17,303 nt of DNA, taken from NCBI GenBank assembly GCA_964345835.1, contig CAYFSL010000019.1:1-17303 (forward strand). Direction: 5' to 3'. This DNA is from JAAYEL01 sp964345835 (lineage in GTDB: Bacteria; Bacillota; Clostridia; Tissierellales; Peptoniphilaceae). The notes below the pieces were generated by a model. It was not told where the DNA came from, ran no database searches, and worked only from the letters and a program-made list of their open reading frames with translations. The position numbers and the translations under genes were made by a program. Of this stretch, positions 1-7,591 are shown piece by piece (within the stretch, counting starts at the first letter, position 1; every line of letters starts with the position of its first letter).

Positions 1-53
1 CTTATTTTTTAGTCTAAGAATTCAATGGTTATAGGCAAGAAATTGACAACTAA

Positions 54-83
54 TTGACATAAATCGCATAACTACTGTATAAT
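54..83 (+). promoter_or_regulatory. Sigma-A type promoter of rex
   Basis: A perfect -35 box TTGACA (54-59) and a perfect -10 box TATAAT (78-83) are separated by 18 bases. A second TTGACA lies at 43-48 but is too far from the -10. The predicted start near 90 gives a leader of about 45 nt that contains a near-perfect direct repeat. No inverted Rex operator is visible at this promoter, so autoregulation is not evident. Confidence 0.8.
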
Positions 84-86
84 ATA

Positions 87-123
87 AGTTATAGATTTAT
101 CATATGAGTTGTAGATTTATCAT
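87..123 (+). repeat. Two 17-nt direct repeats in the rex leader
   Basis: AGTTATAGATTTATCAT (87-103) and AGTTGTAGATTTATCAT (107-123) differ at one base and are 3 nt apart, a 20-nt period. They lie between the -10 box and the Shine-Dalgarno sequence (GGAGGGG, 124-130). They could be a tandem regulator site or a simple duplication. No known motif was recognised. Confidence 0.7.
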
Positions 124-134
124 GGAGGGGCAAT

Positions 135-767
135 ATGAAAAAAAACAAGATATCAGCAGCTGTAGTTAGGAGACTTCCTAAATACTACAGGCACCTAGGC
201 GACTTAGAAAGATTAGGTGAAAGTAAAATTTCCTCCCAGAATTTAAGTGAGAAAACTGGTTTTACAGCATCTCAGATTAGGCAGGACCTGAATCACTTCG
301 GAGCTTTTGGACAACAAGGTTATGGCTATAAGATAAGTGATTTGAAAGATGCCATTACTGAAATTATAGGACTTGACAAGCCTTACAAGGCAATCATCCT
401 TGGTTTTGGTCACATTGGTCAAGCCATTTATAAATATAAGGGCTTTGATGTTGCAAAATTCGATGTTGTCGCTGTTTTTGATATTGAGGAAAAAGAAGTT
501 GGCGGCGTAAGGACAACTCCTATTTCAGAGTTGAAGGAATTTTTGAAGGCTAATCCTGTAGATATAGCGGTAATAACCCTACCAGTGGATGTAGCCCAGG
601 AAGTCTGTGACCAATTTGAAGAGGGCATGATAAAGGCGATATGGAATTTTGCTCCAACCGATTTAAAGGTTAATTTTAATATTCCAATAGAAAGTGTCCA
701 CCTAAGTGAGTCCTTGTATTCTTTGATATACTATTTATGGAATATGGACAATTATAAGCAAAAATAA
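135..767 (+). CDS. rex: Redox-sensing transcriptional repressor Rex
   Basis: Rex is a cytoplasmic dimer that represses fermentation and respiration genes and leaves DNA when NADH is high relative to NAD+. The 210-aa product has the usual family length. Residues 32-65 form the winged helix, with the conserved run SQIRQDLNHFGAFG and then GYGY. The Rossmann nucleotide-binding motif GFGHIGQA is at 90-97. The family's late WNFAP motif is at 170-174. The ATG is well placed behind GGAGGGG. The gene is monocistronic, with its own promoter and terminator. The next gene is a YdiF-like ABC-F protein, and rex and ydiF are also near each other in B. subtilis, which supports both calls. Its targets cannot be read from this window. 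Confidence 0.97.
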   Translation: MKKNKISAAVVRRLPKYYRHLGDLERLGESKISSQNLSEKTGFTASQIRQDLNHFGAFGQQGYGYKISDLKDAITEIIGLDKPYKAIILGFGHIGQAIYKYKGFDVAKFDVVAVFDIEEKEVGGVRTTPISELKEFLKANPVDIAVITLPVDVAQEVCDQFEEGMIKAIWNFAPTDLKVNFNIPIESVHLSESLYSLIYYLWNMDNYKQK

Positions 768-805
768 GAGTGGATAAAGAATTTAAATACTAAATAGAAT
801 TTAGG

Positions 806-846
806 ACCCTGCTGAGATTAGATAATAATACTTGCAGGGTTTTTTG
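806..846 (+). terminator. Rho-independent terminator of rex
   Basis: A 7-bp stem, ACCCTGC (806-812) with GCAGGGT (834-840), closes a 21-nt loop and is followed by a run of T through 845. It begins about 40 nt after the rex stop, which makes rex a single-gene transcript. Confidence 0.85.
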
Positions 847-869
847 CATACTTAATTGTGATAAAATAA

Positions 870-880
870 GAGGTGAGGTG
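870..880 (+). promoter_or_regulatory. Ribosome binding site that sets the ABC-F start
   Basis: The purine-rich run GAGGTGAGGTG ends 6 nt before the ATG at 887, which is ideal spacing. A GTG at 878 is in frame three codons earlier but lies inside this run, leaving too little room for a Shine-Dalgarno sequence. The ATG at 887 is therefore preferred. Confidence 0.7.
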
Positions 881-886
881 ATAAAT

Positions 887-2815
887 ATGGCAGAGATTGC
901 CGTTAGTGAGATTAGTAAGACTTATGGACTTAAGGAAATATTTTCAAAAGTCACATTTAACATAAATGAGGGGGACAAGATCGGCATTGTTGGGGCTAAT
1001 GGAGCCGGCAAAACCACCCTCTTTAATATAATTTCTGGACGAGACAAACCTGATTCGGGGAGTGTCTTTGTTAAGAATAACCTTAAGATAGCATATATGG
1101 AGCAGAATGTAAGCGTGAGAACGGACAAGACAGTCTTCGACTATATGCTGGAAGAATTTGACCATATATTTGAGATGGAAGATAGGCTTAAGGAGTTGGA
1201 GACCCTTCTTGCATCTACTAAGGACATTATAGAGATTGAGGCCTTAACCCTGGAATACAATGACCTCTTGGACCACCATAGGGGGGAAGGAGGCCTGTAT
1301 TATGAATCCAAGATTGAAGGAGTCCTAAAGGGGCTTAATTTTCCCAAGGAGAGGTTTCAAGACCCAGTTAGTAGTCTAAGCGGGGGTGAAATGTCTAGGA
1401 TAAGCTTGGCCAGGTTAATCTTGTCGGATGCGGATGTTTTACTTCTTGACGAGCCAACCAACCACCTGGACATGTCCGCGATTTCCTTCCTTGAACAATA
1501 TTTAAAGGACTATAGGAGGGTTCTAGTTGTAATTAGCCACGACAGGTTTTTCCTTGACAGGGTAGTAAATAGGATTTTCCTAATGGAAAATAAAAGGCTA
1601 TTTGTCTACAATTCAGACTACACCAACTTCATGAAAAATAGGACCAAGGATAGGGAAATAGCCCAAAGGGAATACGAGAACCAACAAAAGGAGATCCAGA
1701 GACAGGAGGCTATAATTGATAAGTTTTTAAGGGCGGGAAAGTCCCTTAGAAAAAGGGGAATAGCCCAGGCTAGGTCTAGGCAAAAACTTCTGGATAAGAT
1801 GAAAAAGCTGGATAAACCAGATTATTTTGATGAGAAGATGTCTTTAAGATTCACACCTGCCAGGGAAAGTGGTGATGATGTCCTTAAAGTATCCAACCTA
1901 TCCTTGGCCTTTTCCGACCAATACCTTTATAAGGATGTCTCATTTAATATTTATAAAGGACAAAAGATAGGGCTTATAGGGGCTAATGGTACAGGAAAGA
2001 CCAGCTTATTCAAAATAATTCTCAATAAATTAAGACCAAGTTCGGGAACAGTAGACCTTGGGGTAGGCGTATTTCCAGAATACTTCGACCAACAACAGTC
2101 TAACCTAGATCCTGACAAGGCGGTAATCGATGAAATATGGGATGAGTATCCAGACATGACCCACTATGAATTGAGAAGTTACCTGGCTAAATTTATGTTC
2201 ATAGGAGACGACATATTCAAGCTAATAGACGAACTTAGTGGGGGAGAAAGGGCCAGGGTTACCCTTCTTAAGCTCATGTTGTCTAATGCCAACTTCCTCT
2301 TGATGGACGAACCCACCAACCACCTGGACATAGATTCTAAGGAGGTCCTGGAAGAAGCTTTAAGAGCTTATGATGCTACCGCCTTAATTATCAGCCACGA
2401 CAGGTATTTTCTTAATAAGGTTGTAGATAAGATAATCGTTATTGATAATCAATCGATGGAAGAGTTTGAAGGAAATTACGACTATTATCTACAGAAATTA
2501 GAGGAAAGAAAGCCTGACTATGTTGAGGAAGAAAAGGTTAATAAGACCCAGAGGATAAAAGACCAGAAAAGGACCAAGGAGAAGGAAAAACTTATAAGGC
2601 AGACTAGGGCAAAGATCAGGTCTTTGGAGGGGATAATTGACGATTGTGACAAGGAGATTGACCAAATCAATGACCAATTCGCCCTTCCAGAGGTCTATGA
2701 GGACCATGAAAAAAGTCTTGATTTACAGGCCAGGGTAAAAGCCTTGACAGATAAGAAGGATGAGGCATTTCTAGAATGGGCTGAGCTAATGGAAGTCTTT
2801 GAAGGAATGGAGTAA
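887..2815 (+). CDS. ABC-F family ATPase, YdiF-like
   Basis: ABC-F proteins lack membrane domains. They bind the ribosomal E site and act on stalled or antibiotic-bound ribosomes. The 642-aa product has two ATP-binding domains. The first has Walker A GANGAGKTT (36-44), signature LSGGEMSR (164-171), Walker B DEPTNHLD (188-195) and H-switch SHD (217-219). The second has GANGTGKTS (365-373), LSGGERAR (450-457), DEPTNHLD (474-481) and SHD (503-505). The basic helical linker at about 240-310 is the P-site tRNA interaction region of this family. A charged coiled coil fills about 550-642, as in YdiF-type members. All catalytic residues are present. A resistance role cannot be excluded, but the C-terminal coiled coil and closeness to rex favour a housekeeping YdiF orthologue. 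No clear promoter was found in the short spacer after the rex terminator. Confidence 0.92.
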   Translation: MAEIAVSEISKTYGLKEIFSKVTFNINEGDKIGIVGANGAGKTTLFNIISGRDKPDSGSVFVKNNLKIAYMEQNVSVRTDKTVFDYMLEEFDHIFEMEDRLKELETLLASTKDIIEIEALTLEYNDLLDHHRGEGGLYYESKIEGVLKGLNFPKERFQDPVSSLSGGEMSRISLARLILSDADVLLLDEPTNHLDMSAISFLEQYLKDYRRVLVVISHDRFFLDRVVNRIFLMENKRLFVYNSDYTNFMKNRTKDREIAQREYENQQKEIQRQEAIIDKFLRAGKSLRKRGIAQARSRQKLLDKMKKLDKPDYFDEKMSLRFTPARESGDDVLKVSNLSLAFSDQYLYKDVSFNIYKGQKIGLIGANGTGKTSLFKIILNKLRPSSGTVDLGVGVFPEYFDQQQSNLDPDKAVIDEIWDEYPDMTHYELRSYLAKFMFIGDDIFKLIDELSGGERARVTLLKLMLSNANFLLMDEPTNHLDIDSKEVLEEALRAYDATALIISHDRYFLNKVVDKIIVIDNQSMEEFEGNYDYYLQKLEERKPDYVEEEKVNKTQRIKDQKRTKEKEKLIRQTRAKIRSLEGIIDDCDKEIDQINDQFALPEVYEDHEKSLDLQARVKALTDKKDEAFLEWAELMEVFEGME

Positions 2816-2890
2816 AGCTAAGATTAAACCCTAGTAAAAAGTGAATTGCATGTCGCATATCTTACTAATGTTTGAAATTGCTCATTTATA

Positions 2891-2919
2891 TTGACTAGGA
2901 TAGGCCAAAATGATAACAT
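2891..2919 (+). promoter_or_regulatory. Candidate promoter of the nucleoside-salvage operon
   Basis: A -35-like TTGACT (2891-2896, 5 of 6) lies 17 bases before a -10-like TAACAT (2914-2919, 4 of 6). The predicted start near 2926 places the dyad at 2928-2947 immediately downstream. No terminator was recognised between the ABC-F stop and this site, so read-through from upstream is also possible. Confidence 0.5.
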
Positions 2920-2927
2920 TTAAATAG

Positions 2928-2947
2928 AGCCAGACTTTAGTCTGGCT
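2928..2947 (+). promoter_or_regulatory. 20-bp dyad/hairpin touching the Shine-Dalgarno site
   Basis: AGCCAGACT (2928-2936) and AGTCTGGCT (2939-2947) are perfect inverted repeats around a 2-base centre. The next base begins AAGGAG (2948-2953), the ribosome binding site of the lipoprotein gene. There is no T-run, so it is not a terminator. As DNA it could be an operator just past the transcription start, for example for the DeoR-type protein of this operon. As RNA it would be a stable leader hairpin that protects the mRNA or tunes initiation. The choice between these is inference. Confidence 0.65.
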
Positions 2948-2959
2948 AAGGAGATATCA

Positions 2960-4033
2960 ATGAAATTAAAGAAAATAATTGGCTTATATGCCGGAATCTT
3001 TTTTTCCATCCTTCTACTAGTTGGGTGTTCAAACAATGACAGACTACCAGAGGGTGAGGGAAAAAAACCGGCTGCCAAGCTGGGCCTTTTACTTGATGAT
3101 ATGGGGGAAGATGACCAGTCGATTAACCAGGAGTCAGTAAGGGGCCTAAGGGAATTTGAGATAGATAGCTGGACTCCAATAACCATAAAAACTAGTGAAT
3201 CTACCGACCAGTACAAGGCCAATATCAGCGATATGATAAAAGAAGGGGCCAAGTTAATTTGGGGTGTAGGTTATTCAACAGCTGACAGTCTGGCCAATGC
3301 ATCGTTAGAATATCCAGATATTAAATTTATTTGTTTGGAAAACGTTTACGGTAGTGACGTCATGGACAAAAACCTCTCTTCTGTAATTTTTAAAACAGAA
3401 GAGGCTGCCTATCTTATGGGCTACCTTGCTGCTGACCTTTCAAAAACTAACAAGCTGGCATATTTAGGTGGTGCAAAGGGGGTTATTTCAGAAAAAACTC
3501 AGTATGGATTTATGGCAGGAGTTGAGGCCTACAAAAGAGAGAAGAATGTAGAGATGGATGTCTCTATAGGCTATGTAGGGTCATTTTCAGATGATGAAAA
3601 AGGCTATAAGCTTGCAAAGGAACTTTATAACAAAGGGGCCGATATCCTCTTCCAAGATGCGGGACTTTCGGGCCTTGGAGCTATAGAGGCTTCAAAGGAA
3701 GTAGACAAGTCTATAATGCTAGCTGAAAAAAAACAAATGGAACTAGCGGGTGATAAGGCTTTAGCTGCTATCGACAAGAACTACGCCTATGTAATTAACG
3801 ACCTATCAAGCAGGTATCTAAGTGGTATTAATATCTTTGGGAGAAATATCGAACTAGGCTTTAAGGATAAGGCTCTTGACCTATCAATAGACCAGGAGGC
3901 CCTTGCTAAGTTTAACCCAAATGCTTATAGGACTATGTTAAAAGTTAAGGATAAACTAATAGAAAGTCAGATTTCAGTACCTTTTAATGAAAAAACATAT
4001 AAGGAATTTTTAGGAGAAAAAAAAGGAGACTAA
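2960..4033 (+). CDS. BMP-family lipoprotein, divergent nucleoside-type binding protein
   Basis: This 357-aa product has a bacterial lipoprotein signal: KLKK, a hydrophobic core and the lipobox LLVGC, with the acylated Cys at 23. The mature part matches the BMP/PnrA/Med substrate-binding fold: GLLLDDMGEDDQSINQ near 42-57, the IKF stretch at 121-123, YLMGYLAA at 151-158, GFMAGVEAY at 183-191 and GYVGSFSD at 204-211. Compared with the other BMP lipoprotein here (7592-8752), SFNQ is SINQ (54-57) and GVDVDQ aligns with LAEKKQ (254-259). An aromatic and an acidic residue expected to contact a nucleoside are thus lost. It is the first gene of the deo/cdd/pdp operon, ending 1 nt before deoC, which ties it to nucleoside use. 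It may share the distant ABC transporter, bind a different ligand, or act as a sensor. AAGGAG lies 6 nt before the ATG. Confidence 0.85.
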   Translation: MKLKKIIGLYAGIFFSILLLVGCSNNDRLPEGEGKKPAAKLGLLLDDMGEDDQSINQESVRGLREFEIDSWTPITIKTSESTDQYKANISDMIKEGAKLIWGVGYSTADSLANASLEYPDIKFICLENVYGSDVMDKNLSSVIFKTEEAAYLMGYLAADLSKTNKLAYLGGAKGVISEKTQYGFMAGVEAYKREKNVEMDVSIGYVGSFSDDEKGYKLAKELYNKGADILFQDAGLSGLGAIEASKEVDKSIMLAEKKQMELAGDKALAAIDKNYAYVINDLSSRYLSGINIFGRNIELGFKDKALDLSIDQEALAKFNPNAYRTMLKVKDKLIESQISVPFNEKTYKEFLGEKKGD

Positions 4034-4034
4034 T

Positions 4035-4700
4035 ATGGATTTGAAGGAAATCTTAAAAACTGTTGACCACACTTTATTAAAGCAAGACGCAACTTGGGAA
4101 GATATCAAGCAAATATGCGATGATGCCATCGAATATCAAACAGCTTCTATCTGTATTCCACCTTCATACGTTAAAAGGGCCCACGAATATATGCAAGATA
4201 AAATGCCTATCTGTACGGTTATCGGCTTTCCAAATGGCTATAGCACTAAGAAAACAAAGGTTTTTGAGACCGCAAATGCTATAGAAAATGGGGCTGAAGA
4301 AATCGACATGGTAATAAATATTAACGAGCTTAAGAATAAAAACTACGACTACGTTCTTGATGAAATAAATGCAATAAAAGATGCCTGTCAAGGTAAAATC
4401 TTAAAGGTAATTATCGAAACTTGCCTTTTAACAGAAGAAGAAAAAATCAAGATGTGTGAAATAGTAAGTAAGTCTAAGGCTGATTATATTAAGACATCAA
4501 CTGGTTTTTCAACTGCTGGTGCAAAGCTAGAAGACATTAAATTATTTGCAAAGCACTTGGACAAGTCAAAGAAGATAAAGGCTGCAGGCGGTATAACAAG
4601 CCTAGAAGATGCTGAAGAATTTATAAAAGAAGGAGCATCAAGACTTGGAACAAGTAGGATAGTAAAGATCATTAAAAATGAGGAGGCGACAGGTTATTAA
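4035..4700 (+). CDS. deoC: Deoxyribose-phosphate aldolase
   Basis: DeoC cleaves 2-deoxy-D-ribose-5-phosphate to glyceraldehyde-3-phosphate and acetaldehyde, the last step of deoxynucleoside catabolism, in the cytoplasm. The 221-aa product has the class I aldolase (TIM-barrel) residues. The Schiff-base lysine is K153 in KTSTGFS (153-159). The conserved Asp is D91 in EIDMV, and the second lysine is K182 in KAAGG (182-186). DHTLL near the N-terminus (11-15) is also typical. It starts 1 nt after the lipoprotein stop, with AAAGGAG just upstream, so translation is probably coupled. It is followed immediately by cdd. No deviation from the family was seen. Confidence 0.97.
   Translation: MDLKEILKTVDHTLLKQDATWEDIKQICDDAIEYQTASICIPPSYVKRAHEYMQDKMPICTVIGFPNGYSTKKTKVFETANAIENGAEEIDMVININELKNKNYDYVLDEINAIKDACQGKILKVIIETCLLTEEEKIKMCEIVSKSKADYIKTSTGFSTAGAKLEDIKLFAKHLDKSKKIKAAGGITSLEDAEEFIKEGASRLGTSRIVKIIKNEEATGY
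4681..4686 (+). promoter_or_regulatory. Distant Shine-Dalgarno sequence for cdd inside deoC
   Basis: AGGAGG lies 15 nt before the ATG at 4702, longer than usual. It also falls 3 nt after an in-frame upstream ATG at 4678, for which no Shine-Dalgarno sequence exists. Termination of deoC at 4700 just before 4702 may help re-initiation there. Confidence 0.45.
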
Positions 4701-4701
4701 G

Positions 4702-5127
4702 ATGGCTGCTAAGAGCAAAGAAATAAATCTTGCTATCGACAACCTTAAATATTCCTATAGCCCTTATTCCAGACATAAGGTGTCATGTGTATTAGTAACT
4801 GATGATGATCAAGTTTACACAGGTATAAATATTGAAAATGCGGCCTTTTCCCCAACCATGTGTGCGGAGAGGGTGGCATTTTCCAAGGCTGTAAGTGACG
4901 GCAAGAAGAATTTTAAGAGAATTACGATAGTTGGAGGCTTGGATGGTAAAATAGAGGACTATTGTGCTCCTTGTGGGGTTTGTAGGCAGGTAATGATGGA
5001 GTTTTGTGATCCTGAGACCTTTGAGGTTATTCTGGCAAAAAGCTCCGATGACTACAAGATATTTACCCTAAAAGAAATTTTACCCCTAGGATTTGGCCCC
5101 TTAAACCTAAACGTGGAGGAAGGCTAA
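4702..5127 (+). CDS. cdd: Cytidine deaminase
   Basis: Cdd hydrolyses cytidine and deoxycytidine to uridine and deoxyuridine and feeds the phosphorylase encoded next. The 141-aa product is of the small tetrameric zinc type. CAE at 54-56 provides a zinc Cys and the catalytic Glu56. PCGVC at 90-94 provides Cys91 and Cys94. The substrate-binding stretch GINIENAAF is at 41-49. The start is taken at 4702, 1 nt after the deoC stop, because the protein then begins like family members. The in-frame ATG at 4678 would add eight mostly basic residues (MRRRQVIK) and overlap deoC. That start has no Shine-Dalgarno sequence but cannot be excluded. The gene ends 1 nt before pdp. Confidence 0.95.
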   Translation: MAAKSKEINLAIDNLKYSYSPYSRHKVSCVLVTDDDQVYTGINIENAAFSPTMCAERVAFSKAVSDGKKNFKRITIVGGLDGKIEDYCAPCGVCRQVMMEFCDPETFEVILAKSSDDYKIFTLKEILPLGFGPLNLNVEEG

Positions 5128-5128
5128 T

Positions 5129-6451
5129 ATGAGGATGTATGATTTAATACATAAAAAAAGAAATGGTGGAGAATTAACCGAAGAAGAGCTGAAATATATA
5201 GTTAAGGGCTATACCGACGGACAAATACCCGATTATCAGATGTCGGCCCTACTTATGGCAATCTACTTTAATTCTATGACGGAAAAGGAAACAGCAATAT
5301 TTACTGATGAAGTTGCCCATTCTGGAGAAATGGTCGACCTATCTCAAATTAAGGGGATTAAGGTAGATAAGCACAGTACTGGAGGCGTTGGCGACAAAAC
5401 AACCCTCATTATTGCTCCTATAGTTGCAAGTTACGGTGTAAAAGTGGCTAAGATGAGCGGTAGAGGGCTTGGGCATACCGGGGGTACAGTAGATAAGATG
5501 GAGTCTATCCCTGGCCTTAAGACTACCCTAGAAATTGAAGATTTTATCAAGCAGGTAAACGATATAGGGGTTGCAGTAATTGGACAATCTGGCAACCTAG
5601 CACCAGCTGATAAGAAGCTTTACGCCCTTCGTGACGTAACAGCTACAGTTGACAGTATCCCACTAATAGCCTGCTCAATTATGAGTAAGAAGCTGGCTGC
5701 TGGTAATGATGCAATTTTACTTGATGTGAAGACTGGTAGTGGGGCTTTCATGAAGACCATAGATGACTCTATTAAATTGGCAAGTGCCATGGTTTCTATA
5801 GGGAAGCACGCTGGTAAAAATACTCTTGCCTTAATAACTGAAATGGGTATCCCTCTTGGTCACATGATAGGAAATAGCCTTGAAGTCAAGGAAGTTTGTG
5901 AAGTCCTAAGGGGAAAGGGACCAAAAGATTTAAGGGAGGTATCGGTAAACCTTGCTGCTAACATGCTATTTTTAGCTGAAAAAGGAAGCCTAGAGGAATG
6001 CAAAAAGTTAGCTGAAAAGGCCCTTGATGACGGTCAAGCCTTTAAGAAACTTTGTGACTTTGTAGAGGCACAGGGTGGAGATATATCATATTTGGAAGAT
6101 CCTTCAAAATTTGCTATGGCAAAGCATATCCATGAGGTTAAGGCTCCAATAGCTGGAAATATCCACAGGATGGATACAGAAGGTATAGGTATTTCATCCG
6201 TAATTCTTGGGGCTGGAAGAAAGACTAAGGAAGACGATATAGACTTTGCAGCGGGCATAGAGCTTGTTAAAAAGACTGGAGAAAGGGTTAATAAAGGAGA
6301 CGTATTAGCGGTTCTTTATACCAATGATGAGAAATCAATTAAGGAAGCTGAGAAAATTCTTCTTGAAAGCTATACAATAGACGAAGCTAAGGTGGAACTA
6401 AAGCCACTTATTTTAGCAAGGGTAGCTAGTGACAAGGTAGAAAGATTTTAG
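5129..6451 (+). CDS. pdp: Pyrimidine-nucleoside phosphorylase
   Basis: This enzyme splits uridine, deoxyuridine and thymidine with phosphate to give the base and (deoxy)ribose-1-phosphate. The 440-aa length fits Gram-positive Pdp. The phosphate-binding segment KHSTGGVGDK is at 81-90. The family signature SGRGLGHTGGTVDKME is at 110-125. The C-terminal domain is complete. The protein begins MRMYDLI, matching the MRMVDLI opening typical of Bacillus Pdp. GGAGGAAGG (5115-5123) supports the ATG at 5129. The strict thymidine phosphorylase DeoA is the alternative, but the N-terminus and Gram-positive context favour the broader Pdp. The product sugar-1-phosphate needs a phosphopentomutase before DeoC can act, and none is encoded in this window. 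Confidence 0.95.
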   Translation: MRMYDLIHKKRNGGELTEEELKYIVKGYTDGQIPDYQMSALLMAIYFNSMTEKETAIFTDEVAHSGEMVDLSQIKGIKVDKHSTGGVGDKTTLIIAPIVASYGVKVAKMSGRGLGHTGGTVDKMESIPGLKTTLEIEDFIKQVNDIGVAVIGQSGNLAPADKKLYALRDVTATVDSIPLIACSIMSKKLAAGNDAILLDVKTGSGAFMKTIDDSIKLASAMVSIGKHAGKNTLALITEMGIPLGHMIGNSLEVKEVCEVLRGKGPKDLREVSVNLAANMLFLAEKGSLEECKKLAEKALDDGQAFKKLCDFVEAQGGDISYLEDPSKFAMAKHIHEVKAPIAGNIHRMDTEGIGISSVILGAGRKTKEDDIDFAAGIELVKKTGERVNKGDVLAVLYTNDEKSIKEAEKILLESYTIDEAKVELKPLILARVASDKVERF

Positions 6452-6472
6452 ATGGTAAGTATTTTACTAGTC

Positions 6473-6478
6473 GGAGGT
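6473..6478 (+). promoter_or_regulatory. Ribosome binding site that sets the deoR-type start
   Basis: GGAGGT ends 1 nt before an ATG at 6480 but 7 nt before the in-frame ATG at 6486. The second spacing is usable, so the protein most likely starts MSKKAER at 6486. Confidence 0.7.
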
Positions 6479-6485
6479 AATGTTA

Positions 6486-7265
6486 ATGAGTAAGAAAGCG
6501 GAAAGACACAAGGAGATTATCAAGGTTCTTCAACTGAGAAATGGGGTGACCATTAAGGAACTCTCAGGCTTGTTTAATGTTTCCGAGATGACTATTAGAA
6601 GGGATTTACAGATTCTTGAATCAGAGAATTATGTAAATCTTGTTCATGGTGCTGCAATCTATAATCCGAAAAATGATTCCGATAAGATAATAAAAGAATA
6701 TAATCTTGTAACAGCCAAAAACAAGCACAATGAAGCGAAAAATAGGATTGGTAAGTATGCAGCAGGCATGATTGAAAATAAGGACTATATTATAATCGAT
6801 ACGGGTTCAACAACGGAGAGGATAATTCCATCTGTTGCTATCGATAAGAAATTCAATCTTTTATGCTATAGCTCAAACATAATGATACCAGCCATAACTA
6901 AGCCCAACATTAATATTATAATGGGAGGGGGAGTCTACCACCATGATACAATGACCTTTATTTCCCAGAATAATATTGAATATTTAAAAAGAATAAGGGC
7001 TACAAAAGCCTTTATATCTGCCGCGGGGATAGATGAGCAATTTGGATTAACCTGTACAAAAGAATATGAAATAGACATAAAAAAGACTGCTATGGCATCT
7101 TCTATAGAAAAAATTCTACTAGTTGACTCATCTAAGTTTGGTAAGGTTACAAATGCATATTTTGGAGAGCTCGAAGACTTCAATGTTGTTATTACCGACA
7201 AGGATTTACCCGAAAAATGGCAGGATATTATAAAGGAAAAGGGAATTGAATTGATTATGGTTTAA
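6486..7265 (+). CDS. DeoR-family transcriptional regulator
   Basis: The 259-aa product has the standard DeoR layout. An N-terminal winged helix contains the recognition run VSEMTIRRDLQILE (about 32-45) and the following GA segment. The C-terminal sugar-phosphate sensor domain has DTGSTT at 105-110, MGGG at 146-149 and VDSSKFGK at 213-220, as in ligand-responsive members. It is the last gene of the salvage operon, 34 nt after pdp and before the terminator. It is therefore the likely local repressor, with a sugar phosphate such as deoxyribose-5-phosphate as a plausible inducer (inference). It belongs to the E. coli DeoR type, not the SorC-type DeoR of B. subtilis. Its operator is unproven; the dyads at 2928-2947 and 8812-8831 are candidates but differ in sequence. 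Confidence 0.9.
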   Translation: MSKKAERHKEIIKVLQLRNGVTIKELSGLFNVSEMTIRRDLQILESENYVNLVHGAAIYNPKNDSDKIIKEYNLVTAKNKHNEAKNRIGKYAAGMIENKDYIIIDTGSTTERIIPSVAIDKKFNLLCYSSNIMIPAITKPNINIIMGGGVYHHDTMTFISQNNIEYLKRIRATKAFISAAGIDEQFGLTCTKEYEIDIKKTAMASSIEKILLVDSSKFGKVTNAYFGELEDFNVVITDKDLPEKWQDIIKEKGIELIMV

Positions 7266-7379
7266 AGGTTCTTGCTGAAAAGAAAGTTTATAATCTCAGA
7301 TATCCCTATAATAGATAGAGGAAAAAGTTAATATAAAAAGCTAATATCCTTGGAAGAGATTTGAAAGGATTTACAAATC

Positions 7380-7420
7380 AGGCCTAGCTCATGTGGCCAT
7401 CACTTGGGCTGGGCTTTTTT
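7380..7420 (+). terminator. Terminator of the nucleoside-salvage operon
   Basis: AGGCCTAGCTCA (7380-7391) pairs over 12 positions with TGGGCTGGGCTT (7405-7416), including G-U pairs. The loop is 13 nt and a T-run reaches 7420. It lies about 115 nt after the regulator stop and insulates the operon from the convergent minus-strand genes. The rest of the spacer 7266-7591 shows only the second terminator and no gene. Confidence 0.85.
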
Positions 7421-7507
7421 ATGTTTAAATGACGACAAGGATCTAGGATTTAGTGTGGACTTAAGAAGGAAATAAAAGCTAGCTAACAGGGATTTCTGAA
7501 ACTTTTT

Positions 7508-7546
7508 GATAATAAAAACAGGCTATAGGATAATCCTACAGCCTGT
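7508..7546 (-). terminator. Terminator of the minus-strand BMP lipoprotein gene
   Basis: ACAGGCT (7518-7524) pairs with AGCCTGT (7540-7546). Inside it, TAGGA (7526-7530) pairs with TCCTA (7534-7538) around a TAA loop, with one internal mismatch. Read on the minus strand, the stem is followed by TTTTTATTATC. It lies 45 nt after the stop codon at 7592. Confidence 0.87.
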
Positions 7547-7591
7547 CTATTATACTAGATTTGTATCTAGTAGTATTTATTCTTATGAAAA

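Noticed and set aside
87..123. Short direct repeats as a CRISPR array (also 12981-13014)
   Set aside because: Each locus has only two short units with 0-3 nt between them, no unique spacers and no cas genes nearby.
878..886. GTG start three codons upstream for the ABC-F gene
   Set aside because: The GTG is part of the GAGGTGAGGTG ribosome binding run itself. The ATG at 887 has ideal spacing.
2920..3252. 110-codon open frame on the minus strand
   Set aside because: It is antisense to the BMP lipoprotein signal region and runs through the 2928-2947 dyad. There is no supporting start site or homology.
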